Assembly: GCA_963575645.1 (NCBI GenBank)
Contig: OY754471.1
Location: forward strand, 31,752,401 to 31,816,400
Length of the DNA stretch: 64,000 bases
Direction of reading: 5' to 3'
From: Xanthostigma xanthostigma
Taxonomy: Eukaryota; Arthropoda; Insecta; Raphidioptera; Raphidiidae
Shown here: one piece after another, positions 1 to 12,072 of the stretch
Layout of the letters: each line of letters opens with the position of its first letter
Numbering within the stretch: the stretch's first letter is position 1
Position numbers and translations under genes: made by a program
Notes under the pieces: generated by a model
What the model was told of the DNA's origin: nothing
Databases searched by the model: none
The model's input: the letters and a program-made list of their open reading frames with translations, nothing else

Positions 1-430
1 CAGTTGCGATTACATTACCTATGTTATTTGTTTAAAAACTTAGAATAAGACATTTGTGTTTTTTAATGTTCTGAGCTGAGTGATTAATAATGTTAAATAC
101 ATTAATTATATTATATTGTGTCTTATTTACATTTTAAAATCAGTAATTAACGGCATAAACTACGTCTGGACTGTTGGTACTAGTTGATCGACAATTAGAC
201 ACGTAGTAAACTGCAGACGTATTAGGATAAACTACGTCTGCACTTTACTAGCCTTGGTTGGATTAATCTTAAAAAGCCGAATCGTTTGACTATCCCTTGT
301 GCGTCTGCAGAATACGTATATGCGACCCGGGTCACCCGCATGGCAGATGAGTATTCCACCACTGATTACTGAACCATTGACATTGCTTAGATATCGCTTT
401 TTAAATAGGTTTCATAACAAATCGTGAATT
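1..430. other. AT-rich DNA, no gene seen
   Basis: I see no coding region or element end here. A short phrase, taaactacgtctg, occurs twice (near 156 and 228), but the copies are too short to define a repeat family. Confidence 0.5.
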
Positions 431-830
431 TAGAAGGCGTTGCATTTCACAAAATATTAATGTCAAAATACTAATACCTACTTGAAATGGCATCCGTTTT
501 TTAACAAATGCAATCTTTTTATTTTAAGACATAACATACGCAATCCTTAAATGTCCATAACACACTGTGTAAAAGAAAAGAATAGCCGATCCACGTGCGC
601 GATATATTAGGCAAAATCGAATTTATATGCAGTGTTTATTTCTGCTTTATTATGTATAAAAAAACTATTTGCGCGAATTCTGTTATACGAAATCTATGTA
701 AAATGCTCTCTTCTTTCGTTTAAGGCGGGTTTCGAACCGATCTGATTTAAATTGAGCGAATTATAAGCGAAAAACTTTTTTTGCTCCCCTCTTGGACCAA
801 AATTCAAAAATCCCACTCCGTTAGGATCTG
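431..830 (+). repeat. Dispersed repeat, copy 1
   Basis: This stretch matches 61257-61652 over most of its length in the same orientation. Shared blocks include the opening ggcgttgcatttcac / ggctttgcatttcac, ttcgaaccgatctgattt, and attgagcgaattataagcg. The second copy differs by several small indels, one of which is a discrete 31-bp insertion (see 61328-61358). The Tc1 element begins about 45 bp to the right. No coding capacity is seen, and I do not know the family. Confidence 0.75.
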
Positions 831-873
831 TCTCCTGTCCTATATTATAAGTGTGCCAAATTTCAACTTTCTA

Positions 874-2569
874 CGAGCCCCGTCCCACTTCAGTTGGCCC
901 ACTTACAAAAAACTGAATTATTAGTCCTCAATTAACAGAAATCGAAACACTAGCGTAATATAGGTATTTTTTATTTTGTACCAAATATTTTACAGACTTT
1001 TTACACAACCTAAGCCTACTAGATAATATATTCTTACTAAGATAAAAAATTAAATAGAAAACCGAATAAAATATGCATTCAGACAAACTAAAACTCGAAA
1101 CGTATTTCAAAAGTTACCATTGGGTAACATCACCTTTATTGGTTATAACGGCCATTATTCTTCGAGGCATAGTATTAACTAAATTCTGGCAGTCTTGTGG
1201 AGTAAAGTTATCCCATATTTCTTTGAGTTTTTGTCTTAGATCTGAGACCGATCTAGCGGGAGTAACACGTAAGCGTTTTTTCATTTCATGCCAAAGTGTT
1301 TCAATTGGGGACAAGTCAGGGCTACTGGAAACCCACTCTAAGAGTGGAATAGTGTTCTCTGAGAACCATTTTTTAGCTTTTTTTGATGTATGGCAGGCAG
1401 CTCCGTCTTGCTGAAAAATAAAATTCTCTCCAGAGACCAAAACTTCTTCCATTGTTGGCAGCAGAGACTCTTCTAATATGTTTAAATATTTGTCTGTATT
1501 AACAATGCCATCAATAAAGTGCAGTTTTCCTACACCTCTTGCAGACATTGAGCCCCATACCATAACAGATGCTGGAAATTTCACTTTCCTTTTTAAACAG
1601 TCGGGATGGTATGCTTCATTTTTTTGACGAATAACTCTGCTCCGACTGTCACCTACACAAACTTCAAACCGAGACTCATCACTCCAATGTATGCTGTTCC
1701 ACTGTTCAAAATTCCAATTTTTGTGTTCTTTTGCCCATTGCAATCTGTTTTTCTTTTGTTTCTGTGTCAACAATGGCTTTTCCTTAGCCTAAACAAATTA
1801 CGTATGTTAGTTTTTTGCAAATTTAAATTTAAGACAGCGGATTAAAAATATGAGTAATACCTTGTACGTTCCAAATCCTAACTTCTTTGCTTCCCTATGA
1901 CATGTAGATCTCGAAATACGTCTTCCCACAGTATTGCTCCAAAGTACGCTCAATTGTCCGTAGTTAGCACGTCTGTTTTCCTTAATTATTCTTTTCAATG
2001 CCCGTTTATCACCGTCTGTTAGTTTGGTTTTCTTCACGTACCGGGGCTTTGAGGCGATTGAACCATTTGTTTTGTACAGTCTCACAATATTTCTAACACT
2101 ATATTTTGATAAATTTAACAATTTCCCGATTTCGGAATTTGATTTTCCGGTTTTCCACAAGTTAATAATGATTACTCTAAGTTTTTGGTCAATAACTGCG
2201 CCTCTACCCATTTTTAAGTTAAAAAAATATTATACTATTACTTTTTGACACTTTTGACAAATTACTATCAATAAATAACAATTGTTTTATCGTGTTTTTA
2301 CATAGCCACCTCTAATATCACTTAACTTCTTACATAGTCTAATATTTGTTATGTTGACGCATAAAACGCATTATTTACACCCATTTCGTTTTTATGATAA
2401 AAATTAAATATATTTGAATACATTTTACTTAATGTTATGAAAACAGCTTTTAATATGAATATTTACAAGAAAAAAATGTAAAGTGGCAGTTAGTTTAACA
2501 CTTTTTTGAATAAATCTTAAAGAAATTGAAATTTCAGTAAGTGGGCCAATTGAAACGGGACGGGGCTCG
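874..2569 (-). mobile_element. Tc1-like DNA transposon, apparently complete
   Basis: The element is 1,696 bp with terminal inverted repeats of about 35 bp. The left end reads cgagccccgtcccactt and continues to ggcccacttac at 905. The right end is its reverse complement with a few mismatches, finishing cgggacggggctcg at 2569. Both ends abut the dinucleotide TA (872-873 and 2570-2571), the target duplication expected of Tc1/mariner elements. It encodes one transposase on the minus strand. It lies just right of the dispersed repeat at 431-830. The length, the near-matching inverted repeats and the open transposase suggest a young and possibly still functional copy. Confidence 0.88.
1114..2211 (-). 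CDS. Tc1-like transposase (DD34E), two exons
   Basis: This is a cut-and-paste transposase that acts on the element's own inverted repeats. Exon 1 is 2211-1861 (117 codons) and carries the N-terminal paired-type helix-turn-helix DNA-binding region. Exon 2 is 1788-1114 (224 codons plus stop). The 72-nt intron (1860-1789) starts GTATTACTC and ends TTTGTTTAG; joining across it keeps the frame and restores the usual linker ahead of the catalytic domain. Total 341 residues, normal for the family. The catalytic triad is visible: D in WSDESRF, D in FQQDGAACHTS, and E in SPDLSPIETLW, with exactly 34 residues between the second D and the E. There are no internal stops or frameshifts. Without splicing the gene would appear as two separate ORFs. 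Confidence 0.9.
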
Positions 2570-2571
2570 TA

Positions 2572-3986
2572 TGTCTACGGCTATCCGGCTATCTATACAT
2601 ACAATAGGTTTCGCTACAGATTTTCTTTACGGCCTTTTCTTTACGCTTTTTTCTTACGTTTTTTTTTTCTAGCCTCTCCATTCATATCTATAACGCCCCA
2701 TAAGGAATTTCGTTCCAATAAAATTGTTTATAAATATTAAACTTTTGAACACATTTAATTGAATTTAAATAGGGTTCTACTCTGATAGTAAAGAAAGTGA
2801 ATAAAATATAAACAAAGGCGATCCGACCGACATCGCGATGTGTAGGCTATATTCAGATAAAGATTAAATCAAACCCTGCGCCTATGGAACAGGGATATTC
2901 CTGGCGAAAACATACATACGTACAGACCAACCGACTACTGCTAATCGTGATTTTCAATTACGATTTTAGTAGTAATTATGAACTCTAATCGATCTAAAAA
3001 TGGTTCTGCTTTATAGAACAGAATCTCATCTTTTCAAAAAGCTACAATTTGAATGGATTTCAAATGAAATTAACGTAGATATAACTTCTTGTATGAACGA
3101 AAGTCAGCTCTGACGCGTAAAGCGATAATAGAGCACATACCGCTAGTGTAGCGGTATGTTTAATTATAAAATGTTAACAAGAAGCTTCTAAAACAACGCT
3201 TTATTCGGGAAACGCCCTGACAAAATCTTTTAATGTGGCGATACTTAAAATTCGTTTGTTTTACACACCTATTTAAAAATAGGTTATGAATAGTGTACGT
3301 TAAACGTCAACGAAACTCTTTTGTTATAGTTTATAGCCTATACCTACTCAATAGACTATAATTACTGTCACAAAATAGGGACATTGTATGTCAGATTGTC
3401 AGATAGTGTACCTAACCTATTAATACTATCATAATCGAAATCTTAATGTAAACTTGCTAGTACGTTGTTTACACTGCATTATCTTACTTAAGTACTCAGG
3501 ACATAAAATATGAGGTAACAAACACACAAACAAAAAAAACCTCTCTGCATATCAATACCTTCCCCGTTCCACCATGGATAAAAAACCTCTCATATCTATT
3601 TTCAGCAGAGTTCGAGAATTTCACTATTATGAAATATTTTCGGCGGTCTGGAATTACTGTGAAGTGCCACAAAATATTAGCAAGAAAATTCGTCGAAATT
3701 GGTTTGCGTATGCGTTTTGGGGAAAATTAATGGTAATAGAAAAATGCACACACATACCTATTATCATAAATGCACATAGGCACTCTTTCCGTGCCGTTTT
3801 CGAAGATTATTCTACATATTATAGCTGGGTCTAGCATCTTTTTAGCATGCTTTTATTAACTTCATTTGTATATTGTATTGTAAAATATTTTGCAATATTT
3901 TCGATTTCTATACTCTTCCAATTGCCCAATTGACGTGAAACTTTGCAGGCGTATTCTCGTGTTTTTTGACAATATTACAATATTTT
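2572..3986. other. AT-rich spacer with one small perfect hairpin
   Basis: No gene is recognised. An 11-bp perfect stem (acataccgcta / tagcggtatgt) with a 3-nt loop lies at 3135-3159. An open frame at 3574-3834 has no recognisable motif and is not called. Confidence 0.5.
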
Positions 3987-4068
3987 CCAAATATTCTTGG
4001 TTTCCGGGCTTATATGCCGTGTTCCATTGGTATTTCTACCTACAAGCCCGGAAACCAAGAAGATTTGG
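3987..4068. repeat. Short inverted repeat (hairpin)
   Basis: Two 25-nt arms, 3987-4011 (ccaaatattcttgg...) and 4044-4068, are reverse complements with one mismatch and are separated by 32 nt. This could be the centre of a small MITE or a transcribed hairpin. No flanking duplication was identified. Confidence 0.7.
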
Positions 4069-5529
4069 ATCAACACTGGCCGTGAAAGCCTACGCACTTG
4101 GATTCCAATATTTTGATTATATAATAAAATTTAGATAATAAGTAAAGAAGAAAACTAAAATAAAAACGTGTGGTAGATGTGACGGTGTTGATATTGGGAA
4201 ATAGCGACACTTTATTTCTGTTCTATAACGTTTAAAAGCTTGGGGTACTCTATCTATATATAAATCTTTTAATTCGTCGAGTGCCCCACGTTTTTCAGCT
4301 TTATAGAATAAAGGAAACTATATTTTTTGCACGACCCCATATAAAATACTTGCTTTTTTTGTCTATATAGCGGTAGTAAACTAATCTTTTTTCGTAAAAC
4401 AAAAGTAATGTGATTTTACCAATTCAATAGTGATATCTCTGTCAGTTGCCACTTAAATATATATGAGCAAGGTAGGGTTTGTCTTCGTAAACAATCCACA
4501 TTTCCAATATGTCAGAAATATTTAATATATATTTATTATAAAGTGAAAATCAAGTATTTTATACGAGGTATATGCAAAAATGTACAACATATTGTACGTA
4601 ATGCTATTACGACTCGTGTGACTGTTAACTCATGTAACATAATGACACAATTCGTAACGTAATAGCTGCATTTACGTACGAGATACATAAACTACCATTC
4701 TACTTTTTGGTACGTTGTGTTTTTTTTTTAAGTAGGCATATTTTTATTGATTTAAGTGACAACGACATATTCCAAACCAACTCTAACTTCATGCGAATGA
4801 CTTGCACAGAAAACTTGCTGTCGTATTCTCGAACTCCTTCAACTGGACTTTTTCGGATAAGCTCACGTAATCGTCTCGTAATATAATTTAAAATAAATTT
4901 TAATAAAATTAATAAACAATTTAAAATATTTATTTTGAATGTTTTATTATAAAATTGTTGTTAACAAGATATCTTAGAATGTACACACAGAAAATTTCTG
5001 ATATGTTAATGTGATTGGGATTGACAAAGTGAAAAATAATCAATTAAACGACACATACAAAAAGAAATTTGGATCGGTAGATCACCAAGTACTCCAGATT
5101 CTCCCTGATGTGGTTTAAAGGAAATATTTCAACACTTTTTCACAGCTTATTTTAATACATTCTATTTCAACCTTTTAAAACCTACTGCCTTTTTTCAGAC
5201 AAAAAACATATTTTTTTCTTTATTTCACTGCGTCGTTCAACATGCCAAAACCAAAATTGACACGCGCCGTGACAAAACAAATAGACCAGTACAGTAAATA
5301 CCCAATTCTAATTATTACCTCTAAACTACGTACAATGTAATATAAAAGTTTTGAATCGTTACAATTTATTAGGTATTTTTGATTTTGTATTTTTAGTTCC
5401 GTACGAGGAAATCCTACTAGAATCACTTGGTTTTTAGTTGCTCAGAACATTTATTCCATGTTCTCTGTAAATTTGTAAATTTCTCCATGTTTATCTCAGA
5501 AATATTTAAAATTCCTACGATAAAAATAA
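4069..5529. other. AT-rich spacer, nothing recognised
   Basis: I find no coding region with recognisable motifs and no clear repeat or element end in this interval. Confidence 0.45.
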
Positions 5530-6333
5530 TCCATACTAATATTATAAATACAAAAGTAACTGTCTATCGGTCTGTTACGCTTTCACGGCCAAACCGCTGG
5601 GCCGATAGTTGTAAAATCTAATATGGAGATAGTTTGAAACCTGGGCAAAGACATAGGCTACTTTTTTCAAAATTCAACTCCTATGGGGATAAAGTGAGGG
5701 TTGTAATATTGCATGAAGTTACGGTTTCACGACCAGACCGCTGGACCGATTGTGATTAAATTTAATATGAAGATAAACTCTGGGGAAAAATATAAACAAC
5801 TTTTTCTTCAAAAATAAACCCCTACGGGGGTTAAATGCGTTCTCATAAATTAATATTAAAAGTGGGTGTTCCGGTACTTTTGATGCGAAATCTTGATGCG
5901 TCTAAATTGTGTAATGGTACACGTTTACTGGGTCGAAATATTGTTTGGGCTATTATAATTAGTGGAAAATCTAAAGGAGACATTGTTACCGGAAATACCA
6001 ACGGATTTTCCTTTTCAGTTTAAAAAATTGCAATTTCTATTCAAAACTACTTTCGGAATAACTATAAACAAAGCCCAGGGGCAAACAGTTAAGATAGCTG
6101 GAATTAATTTAGAAAAAAACATGTTTTTCGTACGGCAAGCTGTATGTGGCTTGCGTGTATCGAATCCACAAAATCTTTATGTTTTTGCAAAAAAATGGTA
6201 AAACAAAAGACATTGTTTATAGGGCCGTCTTAAATTAGAGTCTTGCTTGAATTTATGAATTTTTTAATCAATATCTACCTATATGAATTGTTCACACTGA
6301 TTCCACGCGGAAGAAGTCGCGGGTAAAAGCTAT
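5530..6333 (+). mobile_element. Helitron remnant
   Basis: The left end begins TCCATACTAATATTATAAAT, preceded by A, as expected for the 5'-TC end of insect Helitrons. Two copies of the characteristic phrase 'ttacg-tttcacg-cc-aaccgctgg-ccgat' follow (about 5575 and 5730). The right end has a small hairpin (cgcg-gaagaagt-cgcg) followed by ggtaaaagctat, a slightly degenerate CTRR terminus. Inside is only the last part of the helicase. The element is about 800 bp and cannot be autonomous. Confidence 0.72.
5835..6238 (+). pseudogene. Helitron PIF1-type helicase, C-terminal fragment
   Basis: This is the C-terminal end of the rolling-circle Rep/helicase protein of a Helitron. The first frame (from 5835) carries LKVGVPVLLMRNLD and KLCNGTRLL. 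The reading shifts frame around 5962-5985 and continues with PTDFPFQFKKLQF and the helicase motif TINKAQGQT. A second shift near 6198 leads to the terminal GKTKDIVYR and a stop at 6238. The Rep nuclease and the ATP-binding half of the helicase are absent. The two frameshifts show it is dead. It lies wholly inside the element at 5530-6333 and in the same orientation. Confidence 0.85.
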
Positions 6334-6339
6334 ATCTGA

Positions 6340-6935
6340 TAAAAACCGTATTTTAAAAACATGTTATTTCATTTGTAGTTACGACTTCATGTGCTTATAA
6401 ATCGGCAATATTGTATCGATGCATTCTAGTCACTAATTATAGGTTTACAGCGGTCGATTGATGACCTCCTTCTGTCATCGTATAATTGAAATTAAGGGAT
6501 ACAAAGACTGAACCCGCAGTGTTGTTTGCCACTCAAATACGAGAGCAATTAATGATGAATAGAAAATTAATGTGCACGCAGAGTTATTTAACAATACTGT
6601 TTCACAAATATAGAAAATCCGCCAATGATCCAAACTTTTACTGTATAAAATTTTACAATACAATTAAAAGCTTGGAAATAGGAAAATACAAAAAAACAGA
6701 CACCTAAATGATTTATTAATTCAAAAGAAGAATTTATGAAAATTGACATAATATTGTAGACTAAACTACAACGTCTACAACTAAATTGAGGGTTCAGTAC
6801 GATATCTCGATGTGCCCAAATTTTTACTTTTTTTGTTAAGATTATTCACAAATTTCCTTAAAAATTTTCCACATATACCTTGCACGTCATAGCAACTGGT
6901 TTAGAATTACTGTATTGCTATCTCACTTTGTATAC
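6340..6935. other. AT-rich spacer, nothing recognised
   Basis: No gene or repeat boundary seen. Small open frames at 6486-6707 lack recognisable motifs. Confidence 0.4.
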
Positions 6936-6939
6936 AAGA

Positions 6940-7175
6940 CGTAATTGTTTTCTAAAGAACTTCCCACAAACGCCCTCGTCTTTTCACTGGCCAAAAAAAA
7001 AAAAACGCCATCGCATCTACACGACCCCGTAATTGTTTTTTAAAGAGCTCTCCTTAAACGCCTTCCCCTTTTCACTGCGCAAAAAAAAACATCGTCGTAT
7101 CGACACCACTCCGTAATTGTTTTTAAAGAACTCTCCTCAAACGCCTTCCCCTTTTCACTGCACCAAAAAAATTAA
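6940..7175 (+). repeat. Tandem repeat, about 3 units of 80-90 bp
   Basis: Three imperfect units share ccccgtaattgtttt-taaagaactctcc, aaacgccttccccttttcactgc and then a run of A. The wording resembles the array at 57780-58125 (attgttt-taaaaactccac, cctttcccgtttcactgcga), so both probably derive from one ancestral satellite-like family. Confidence 0.75.
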
Positions 7176-8915
7176 TTTATAAAATCAATTTTCCGCACTT
7201 TTTTTTAATATAAACTTTTAGCTTTTACACTAACTAAACTCAAATTCAATACATACTAAATGTAATACTACAAACACAACACAATTATGAACGGGGACAC
7301 AAGATGGGTGGATCAAAGGGATAATGGATTCAGGGCCACGGAAGTGCCTTGGATCCAACTCGGCGGGCAAAACTAACAAGAGGTCAGGAACACGGCAAGG
7401 TATGTAAGACACATAAAGTAAGTTTCCGCACTTAAAACGGCTAAAAACACTGTTATATGTTATATTAAATAATTTCCGGTGGATATTTTGCATATCGAGT
7501 TATCGTATTCTAACCCTAAATCGATGTATACCTGACGCATTATACTATTGTATTGGTTTTTAATAAAGAAGTATTATTATTATACAGCAGCACCACTAAT
7601 TTCTAGTTATATGGATTGTTGGTAATTGGCTAATCTCTATACAGCGCCTTAAGCCTCTTAGAAAGCAACAGGGCGTACTCAGGGAGAGCGGAGATTTTGG
7701 TGACGACTTCAGACGGAAATTTAAATTATTAATATAAGCAGAAATGTAAGACAATCCTAACGTTTGTCCCGTACTTCCGCTCTTAAAGTCTCACATGAAA
7801 CCTCTAGAGACCTTGCGTTTCATGATATAAAGATGCAATTTGGCATCTAGAGTTAGTTGGAATCATAAGTAATGTTTTTAAGACTTGTAGACATGTCCGG
7901 AAGTCATTCTACATCTGTATACTAATTTTACAAGGATAATAATAAATGCTACCTTCTACGAAATTTTCATTCTTCCAGGAATAGGTTAGTAAATTTACGC
8001 CTGGCTCTCAATCTATTATTGATAATATTATTTTTAAACCATAAAATACAAAAAAAAAAAAAAACAGAAAATGTTAATGTTCAAGAATAATTCCCCAGTG
8101 TTGCCTTGTTAGATAAACTTGGTTATGTGGAATATAACCATCGAGGATCAGCTTCAGCATTGTTTTAAATAGAAAGTTAAATGTGCGGTTTCTGCATTAC
8201 CGGCTGTATCTCATACGCAACACCTTTGGGGGGTCTCTAAGACACGCACTTTGGAATCTATCAGTATCCTGAATACCTGCGATTCAATAATACTATAACA
8301 AAATAATTCTATACAGTTTATAAACACGTATTAATTATTATTATTGAAGTTTCTATATGTTACATACACTATTGATGTCGGTTGGATGACGAGACCTAGG
8401 GGTCACGTCGGGCCAAAATTTTCGGACATTTCATAGTCATCTAAACATTTTGGAACCAATTTTGAAAATGATATATACAACTTTCGAAAGAATTAATTTA
8501 TTTTGACGAAATTTGGTCCACATATTGGAATCCAACACCGCACGAAGCTCATTTAAAATAGGCCGAATCGAGTCATTTTAAGGGTTGTCTTTTAGAGAAC
8601 GGAAGATATTTTTAGGTCTACAAATAACGAAGGAATTCTCAGAACCGTTCGAAAATTGAAATTTAACCTATTAGTAAAGATAAAAATTTGCTGCTAAAAT
8701 TTTAATAAAAATGGCCCGACACAACCGGATTTACAAATTTGCGTATATGGATTTACTTACTGAAGGGTGCATTTAATTTGGTGCATCTGTTGGATTGGCA
8801 ATACTTTCGCAACTAAGAAAATATATTATTTTAAGGGGTTGAATTTTTTATTCGCATGAAGCTACTCTGTATTATTAAAAAAACACTATATTGTTGGCAG
8901 AATTTTAGGCATTGC
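7176..8915. other. Spacer, nothing recognised
   Basis: No coding region or bounded element was recognised. The section 8390-8720 (ggtcacgtcgggccaaaattt...) has the look of decayed repeat sequence, but I see no second copy in the window. Confidence 0.4.
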
Positions 8916-8919
8916 GACC

Positions 8920-9200
8920 TGTTTTTTAACCGACTTCAAAAAAGGAGGAGGTTATATGTTCGTCTGTATATATTTTGTTTTTTTTTAAGTATGTTCACCG
9001 ATTTCTCCGTCAATTATGGACCGATTTTCAAAATTTTTTTTTATTCGAAAGAGTGCACTTCCGAGGTGGTCCCATCGGAACCAAGTCAGGATCTGATGGT
9101 GGAATCCGGAGAAATCGAGGGAAACTCAAATTTTACCCATTGCTATACTTCATAAAATAACTGAATAATTTTTAGTGTTAGATTATCTAACACTAAAAAG
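8920..9200 (+). repeat. Dispersed arthropod repeat with a terminal hairpin
   Basis: The block begins ttaaccgacttcaaaaaagg and continues with accgattttcaaaa, gtggtcccatcggaacc and gaaatcgagggaaactcaaa. From memory, this wording is common in arthropod intergenic repeats. It ends with a perfect 15-bp hairpin (tttttagtgttagat / atctaacactaaaaa, 9169-9183 and 9185-9199). Confidence 0.6.
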
Positions 9201-9210
9201 AGGAAAAGAA

Positions 9211-9419
9211 ATATTTTTAACAAAAAAATTGAACCGACTTCAAAATATGCACTATAAAGTAATAAAATAATTACAATTATTGTTATTTTTGGAGTCGGTG
9301 TCAGCCAAGGAAACACTACAATATACCTAGCAATAATAACACCGGCTCCAAAAATGCAATTATTTTATTACTTTTTAGTGCATATTTTGAAGTCGGTTCA
9401 ATATTTTTGTTAAAAATAT
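9211..9419. repeat. Foldback (inverted repeat) element
   Basis: The arms, about 9211-9300 and 9328-9419, are near-perfect reverse complements (atatttttaacaaaaaaatt, gaaccgacttcaaaatatgc) around a spacer of about 27 bp. The arms begin with the same 'gaaccgacttc' phrase as the neighbouring dispersed repeat, so the two are probably related. Confidence 0.85.
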
Positions 9420-10717
9420 TTTATTACAGTTATTCTTGTCTATCTTGCAAATTTTTTTGCGAATATAATATACTTTAACCCTTGCTGGCAATTAGGAAGA
9501 AAGATATAAAAACAAAAAACTATCGAATTTTAATGTATACTTTATAATAAAAAAATTGCACTAAAAAAACTTTTTTTATATTTGGAGCACGCAGTATAGT
9601 CATAATGTACATAATACTTATACATAATAATAAAATATATATATTGGTATAAAATCAATCATGACTATGCCAGCTTAAGACTTGCCTCTTATTTCGCAAG
9701 ATTAACTTAATCTTCTAGAAGCAGGCTGCGAGAAAAAGTCTGTGGCACAAACAAAGGGAATAGGGAAACTGACTGCTTTTATATCCACCGTTCATTCTTA
9801 TTAAATGTGGACTAGAACTGTTATTGTATTCCGTTTTATTCGAGCACGTTTTTATTCCTTTCTTGCGCTTTCCATTCATTGCAAATGGTAGAAAACAGAA
9901 AGGGAAGGAAAATATGCATGAAAATACGAAACGAAATAATATCTTGATGTAAATTAGATGTATGTGATATATCTAGTAAATTATTAATTCCCAATGAAGT
10001 AGTCTAACTCTTTAACGGTGATTTCCAAATTAGATAATTCCGCTACCAGGGTGGAAGAGTACTGAAACGACCCAAGAGGCCGGCAGTATCCTAAATACAA
10101 AAAAGAAGAAAATTTTGAAAAATTAATCGTACAAATCAATCGTATGTTGTATAAAATATAGCTAAATTTCTATTGATTACTTCATTTTCTAAATAAACAC
10201 AAACTGCGAAATTCTTAAATTACCGCGAAGACTTCGTGGCCATTTTTTATTTTGCACCAAAATAGCATTTCTCAATTAAGAAATCCTTCAAAAATTGTAA
10301 AGGTCAAAATGAAGGGTGTTTTTTTGAAAATTCATTGTGACTTAAATATAAAACTGAGCATTTTCATATTAAAGGTTAATATTTAAGCTATGTTTCAGGT
10401 ACAATTCATTTTTTGAAAAAATCAATTTGCTCCACTGAATGGCCCCGTACCGACAATCTTGTACCTTAAGCGAAAGAAAAGTGGTCGGGTGGCAGCCACA
10501 CTTAAAAGGGCATATCTACTGTGTGGTTCTACTATCGGTTTAGGAGTTTTTTTATCTAGCTTAGTAATCAAATATTAAGGGTAAATGTAGATACTATCGG
10601 CCAAACTACATATTGCACAACCACTGAAAAGTAATTAATTAAAAAAAAACTCACTAAAAACATAAAATAATAAAGTTTTGTGGTCGGTACCAATTTAATT
10701 AAAGAACTCTTCAATAA
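9420..10717. other. AT-rich spacer, nothing recognised
   Basis: No gene or element end is seen here. Confidence 0.4.
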
Positions 10718-10858
10718 TAGTATATTGTGCGACTAGTGAGAGAAGGAGAAGATTCCATGAGCGTGAAATTTGCCGCACGAGCGTAGCGAGTGCGGTAAAA
10801 CGCACGCGAGTAGAATATTCTCCTTCGATCAATGGTCGCACATAATACTTTATTCAAC
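10718..10858. repeat. Small foldback element
   Basis: The outer arms pair tagtatattgtgcgac with gtcgcacataatacttta, and inside them gaaggagaagattcc pairs with gaatattctccttc. The centre carries gcacgagcgtagcgagtgcg, itself an imperfect palindrome. The element lies against a longer foldback at 10864. Confidence 0.7.
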
Positions 10859-10863
10859 TAGCA

Positions 10864-11190
10864 GGAGTAATATGTAATCGGGGCCCTGATAAAAGAGGGA
10901 AAAATAATAAATCACTTCATTGATTGACGTACCCATCGTCAGTGTATACACACAAGATTGCCATGACTTTCGCTGAATTGCGATGCTGTTTTCATATATA
11001 CTATTGGTCCAGAAGCTGCGTGCAGTTTTTTTTCATTATTTCACGCTTGGGCTTGCTACTGAGTTTCTATTGGTCCAGAAAATTCATTATCACACTGTAC
11101 GGCTTATTATTAGCACTCTACGCGTCAACATGAAGTAATTTATTATTTCTCCCGAGTTTAGCAGGGCCCCGGAATTACATATTACTCACG
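10864..11190. repeat. Foldback element
   Basis: The left arm (gagtaatatgtaatcggggc, then aataataaatcacttcat) pairs with the right arm (atgaagtaatttattatt, then ggccccggaattacatatta). Two internal copies of attggtccagaa lie at about 11004 and 11071. There is no coding capacity. Confidence 0.75.
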
Positions 11191-11192
11191 CG

Positions 11193-11335
11193 TGTTGAAT
11201 AAATAAAATTATCGACCAATTTTTCAGACAAATATATTAACAAAAAATATAAAAATTAATACATGTATAAATTTTTATATATTTTATTAATATATTTGTT
11301 TGAAAAATTGGTCGATAATTTTATTTATTGAAGAG
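11193..11335. repeat. Foldback copy of the 'gtcgaccaa' terminal-repeat family
   Basis: The arms start aataaataaaattatcgacc and pair with ggtcgataattttatttatt at the right, with a loop near 11262-11272. The same terminal sequence bounds the composite at 17.3-21.9 kb, and is found alone as tiny insertions at 43821-43860 and 61328-61358. The right flank (gaagagttctaatcagacgt) also matches the flanks of the composite. Confidence 0.8.
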
Positions 11336-11619
11336 TTCTAATCAGACGTTAATCAAAGATTTTAATTAAAGAACATTGGTACTTAAAGAGATACGGTAAA
11401 TAAATTATCGCCGATATCAAAACTTTTTATTTTATGCTTTTTTGTGGAATATTCATTTTTTTCAAATTTTCTTTTTAATGAGATTTCATGGTGATTGTAT
11501 ACATTCATTATCAATTTTGTCTTTGTAAAATGTCAGTTGAATTTAATTTATTTTTACATTCTGTCATCCGATTTTATTGTTATTATTATAATTATTCTAA
11601 AGTGAGTGTTTTGTTACAG

Positions 11620-11726
11620 TACTGTTTTGCGATTTCTTATCGACGCGAAAACCAACGCCAGTATGAACTTCGCGCCAGTTCCGAGACAGATTGTAAGAAC
11701 TGGATCGAAGCAATCAGAGATGCCAG
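11620..11726 (+). CDS. RasGRF-like exon: end of the N-terminal PH domain
   Basis: This is an internal exon of a host gene. RasGRF proteins are Ras guanine-nucleotide exchange factors with the order PH, coiled coil, IQ, DH, PH, RasGEF; the first PH domain helps membrane targeting. The acceptor is ttgttacag ending at 11619 and the donor GTAAGAATTC starts at 11727. The frame (phase 0 in, two nucleotides over at the end) gives a strand-strand-helix typical of the last third of a PH domain: FAISYRRENQRQYELR followed by CKNWIEAIRDA, with the invariant PH tryptophan. The wording parallels RasGRF1/2 from memory (HYFTVNF...W.AAI). The exon is much GC-richer than its surroundings. The next exon found is at 29168. 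The upstream PH exons were not found in the window. An unrelated PH protein is possible from this exon alone. Confidence 0.75.
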
Positions 11727-12072
11727 GTAAGAATTCTCATTATAAAATTCGTTTCTGGCCACGCAGCGCCGTATGTAGCGGTTGGCGTCTGAAACAAAAG
11801 TAGACTACGTGACAGAGTGAAATTTATAGAGATAAAAATCTAAAATTTTAATAGGCTATTAATTACGCCCAACTAATATTTTTATATGTTTGACATCTAG
11901 TTTTCAAATATCTAACTTCTTATTAAACATGTTATTTTTAATGTTAATATGATAATTAGGAAGTGTAAGGTTAAATAATATTAATTTTATAGCACACTGT
12001 TTGCTGTTGTATTACGTTGAATGAACACAGTAATTCTTACAGTTACAAGGCTATATAAAGAAAAATATTTTC

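Noticed and set aside
1073-1414. 113-codon plus-strand frame
   Set aside because: It is the antisense shadow of the Tc1 transposase catalytic exon.
3574-3834. 86-codon plus-strand open frame with ATG in good context (accatgg)
   Set aside because: No recognisable motif, no splice signals, no second copy. Such lengths occur by chance in this amount of DNA.
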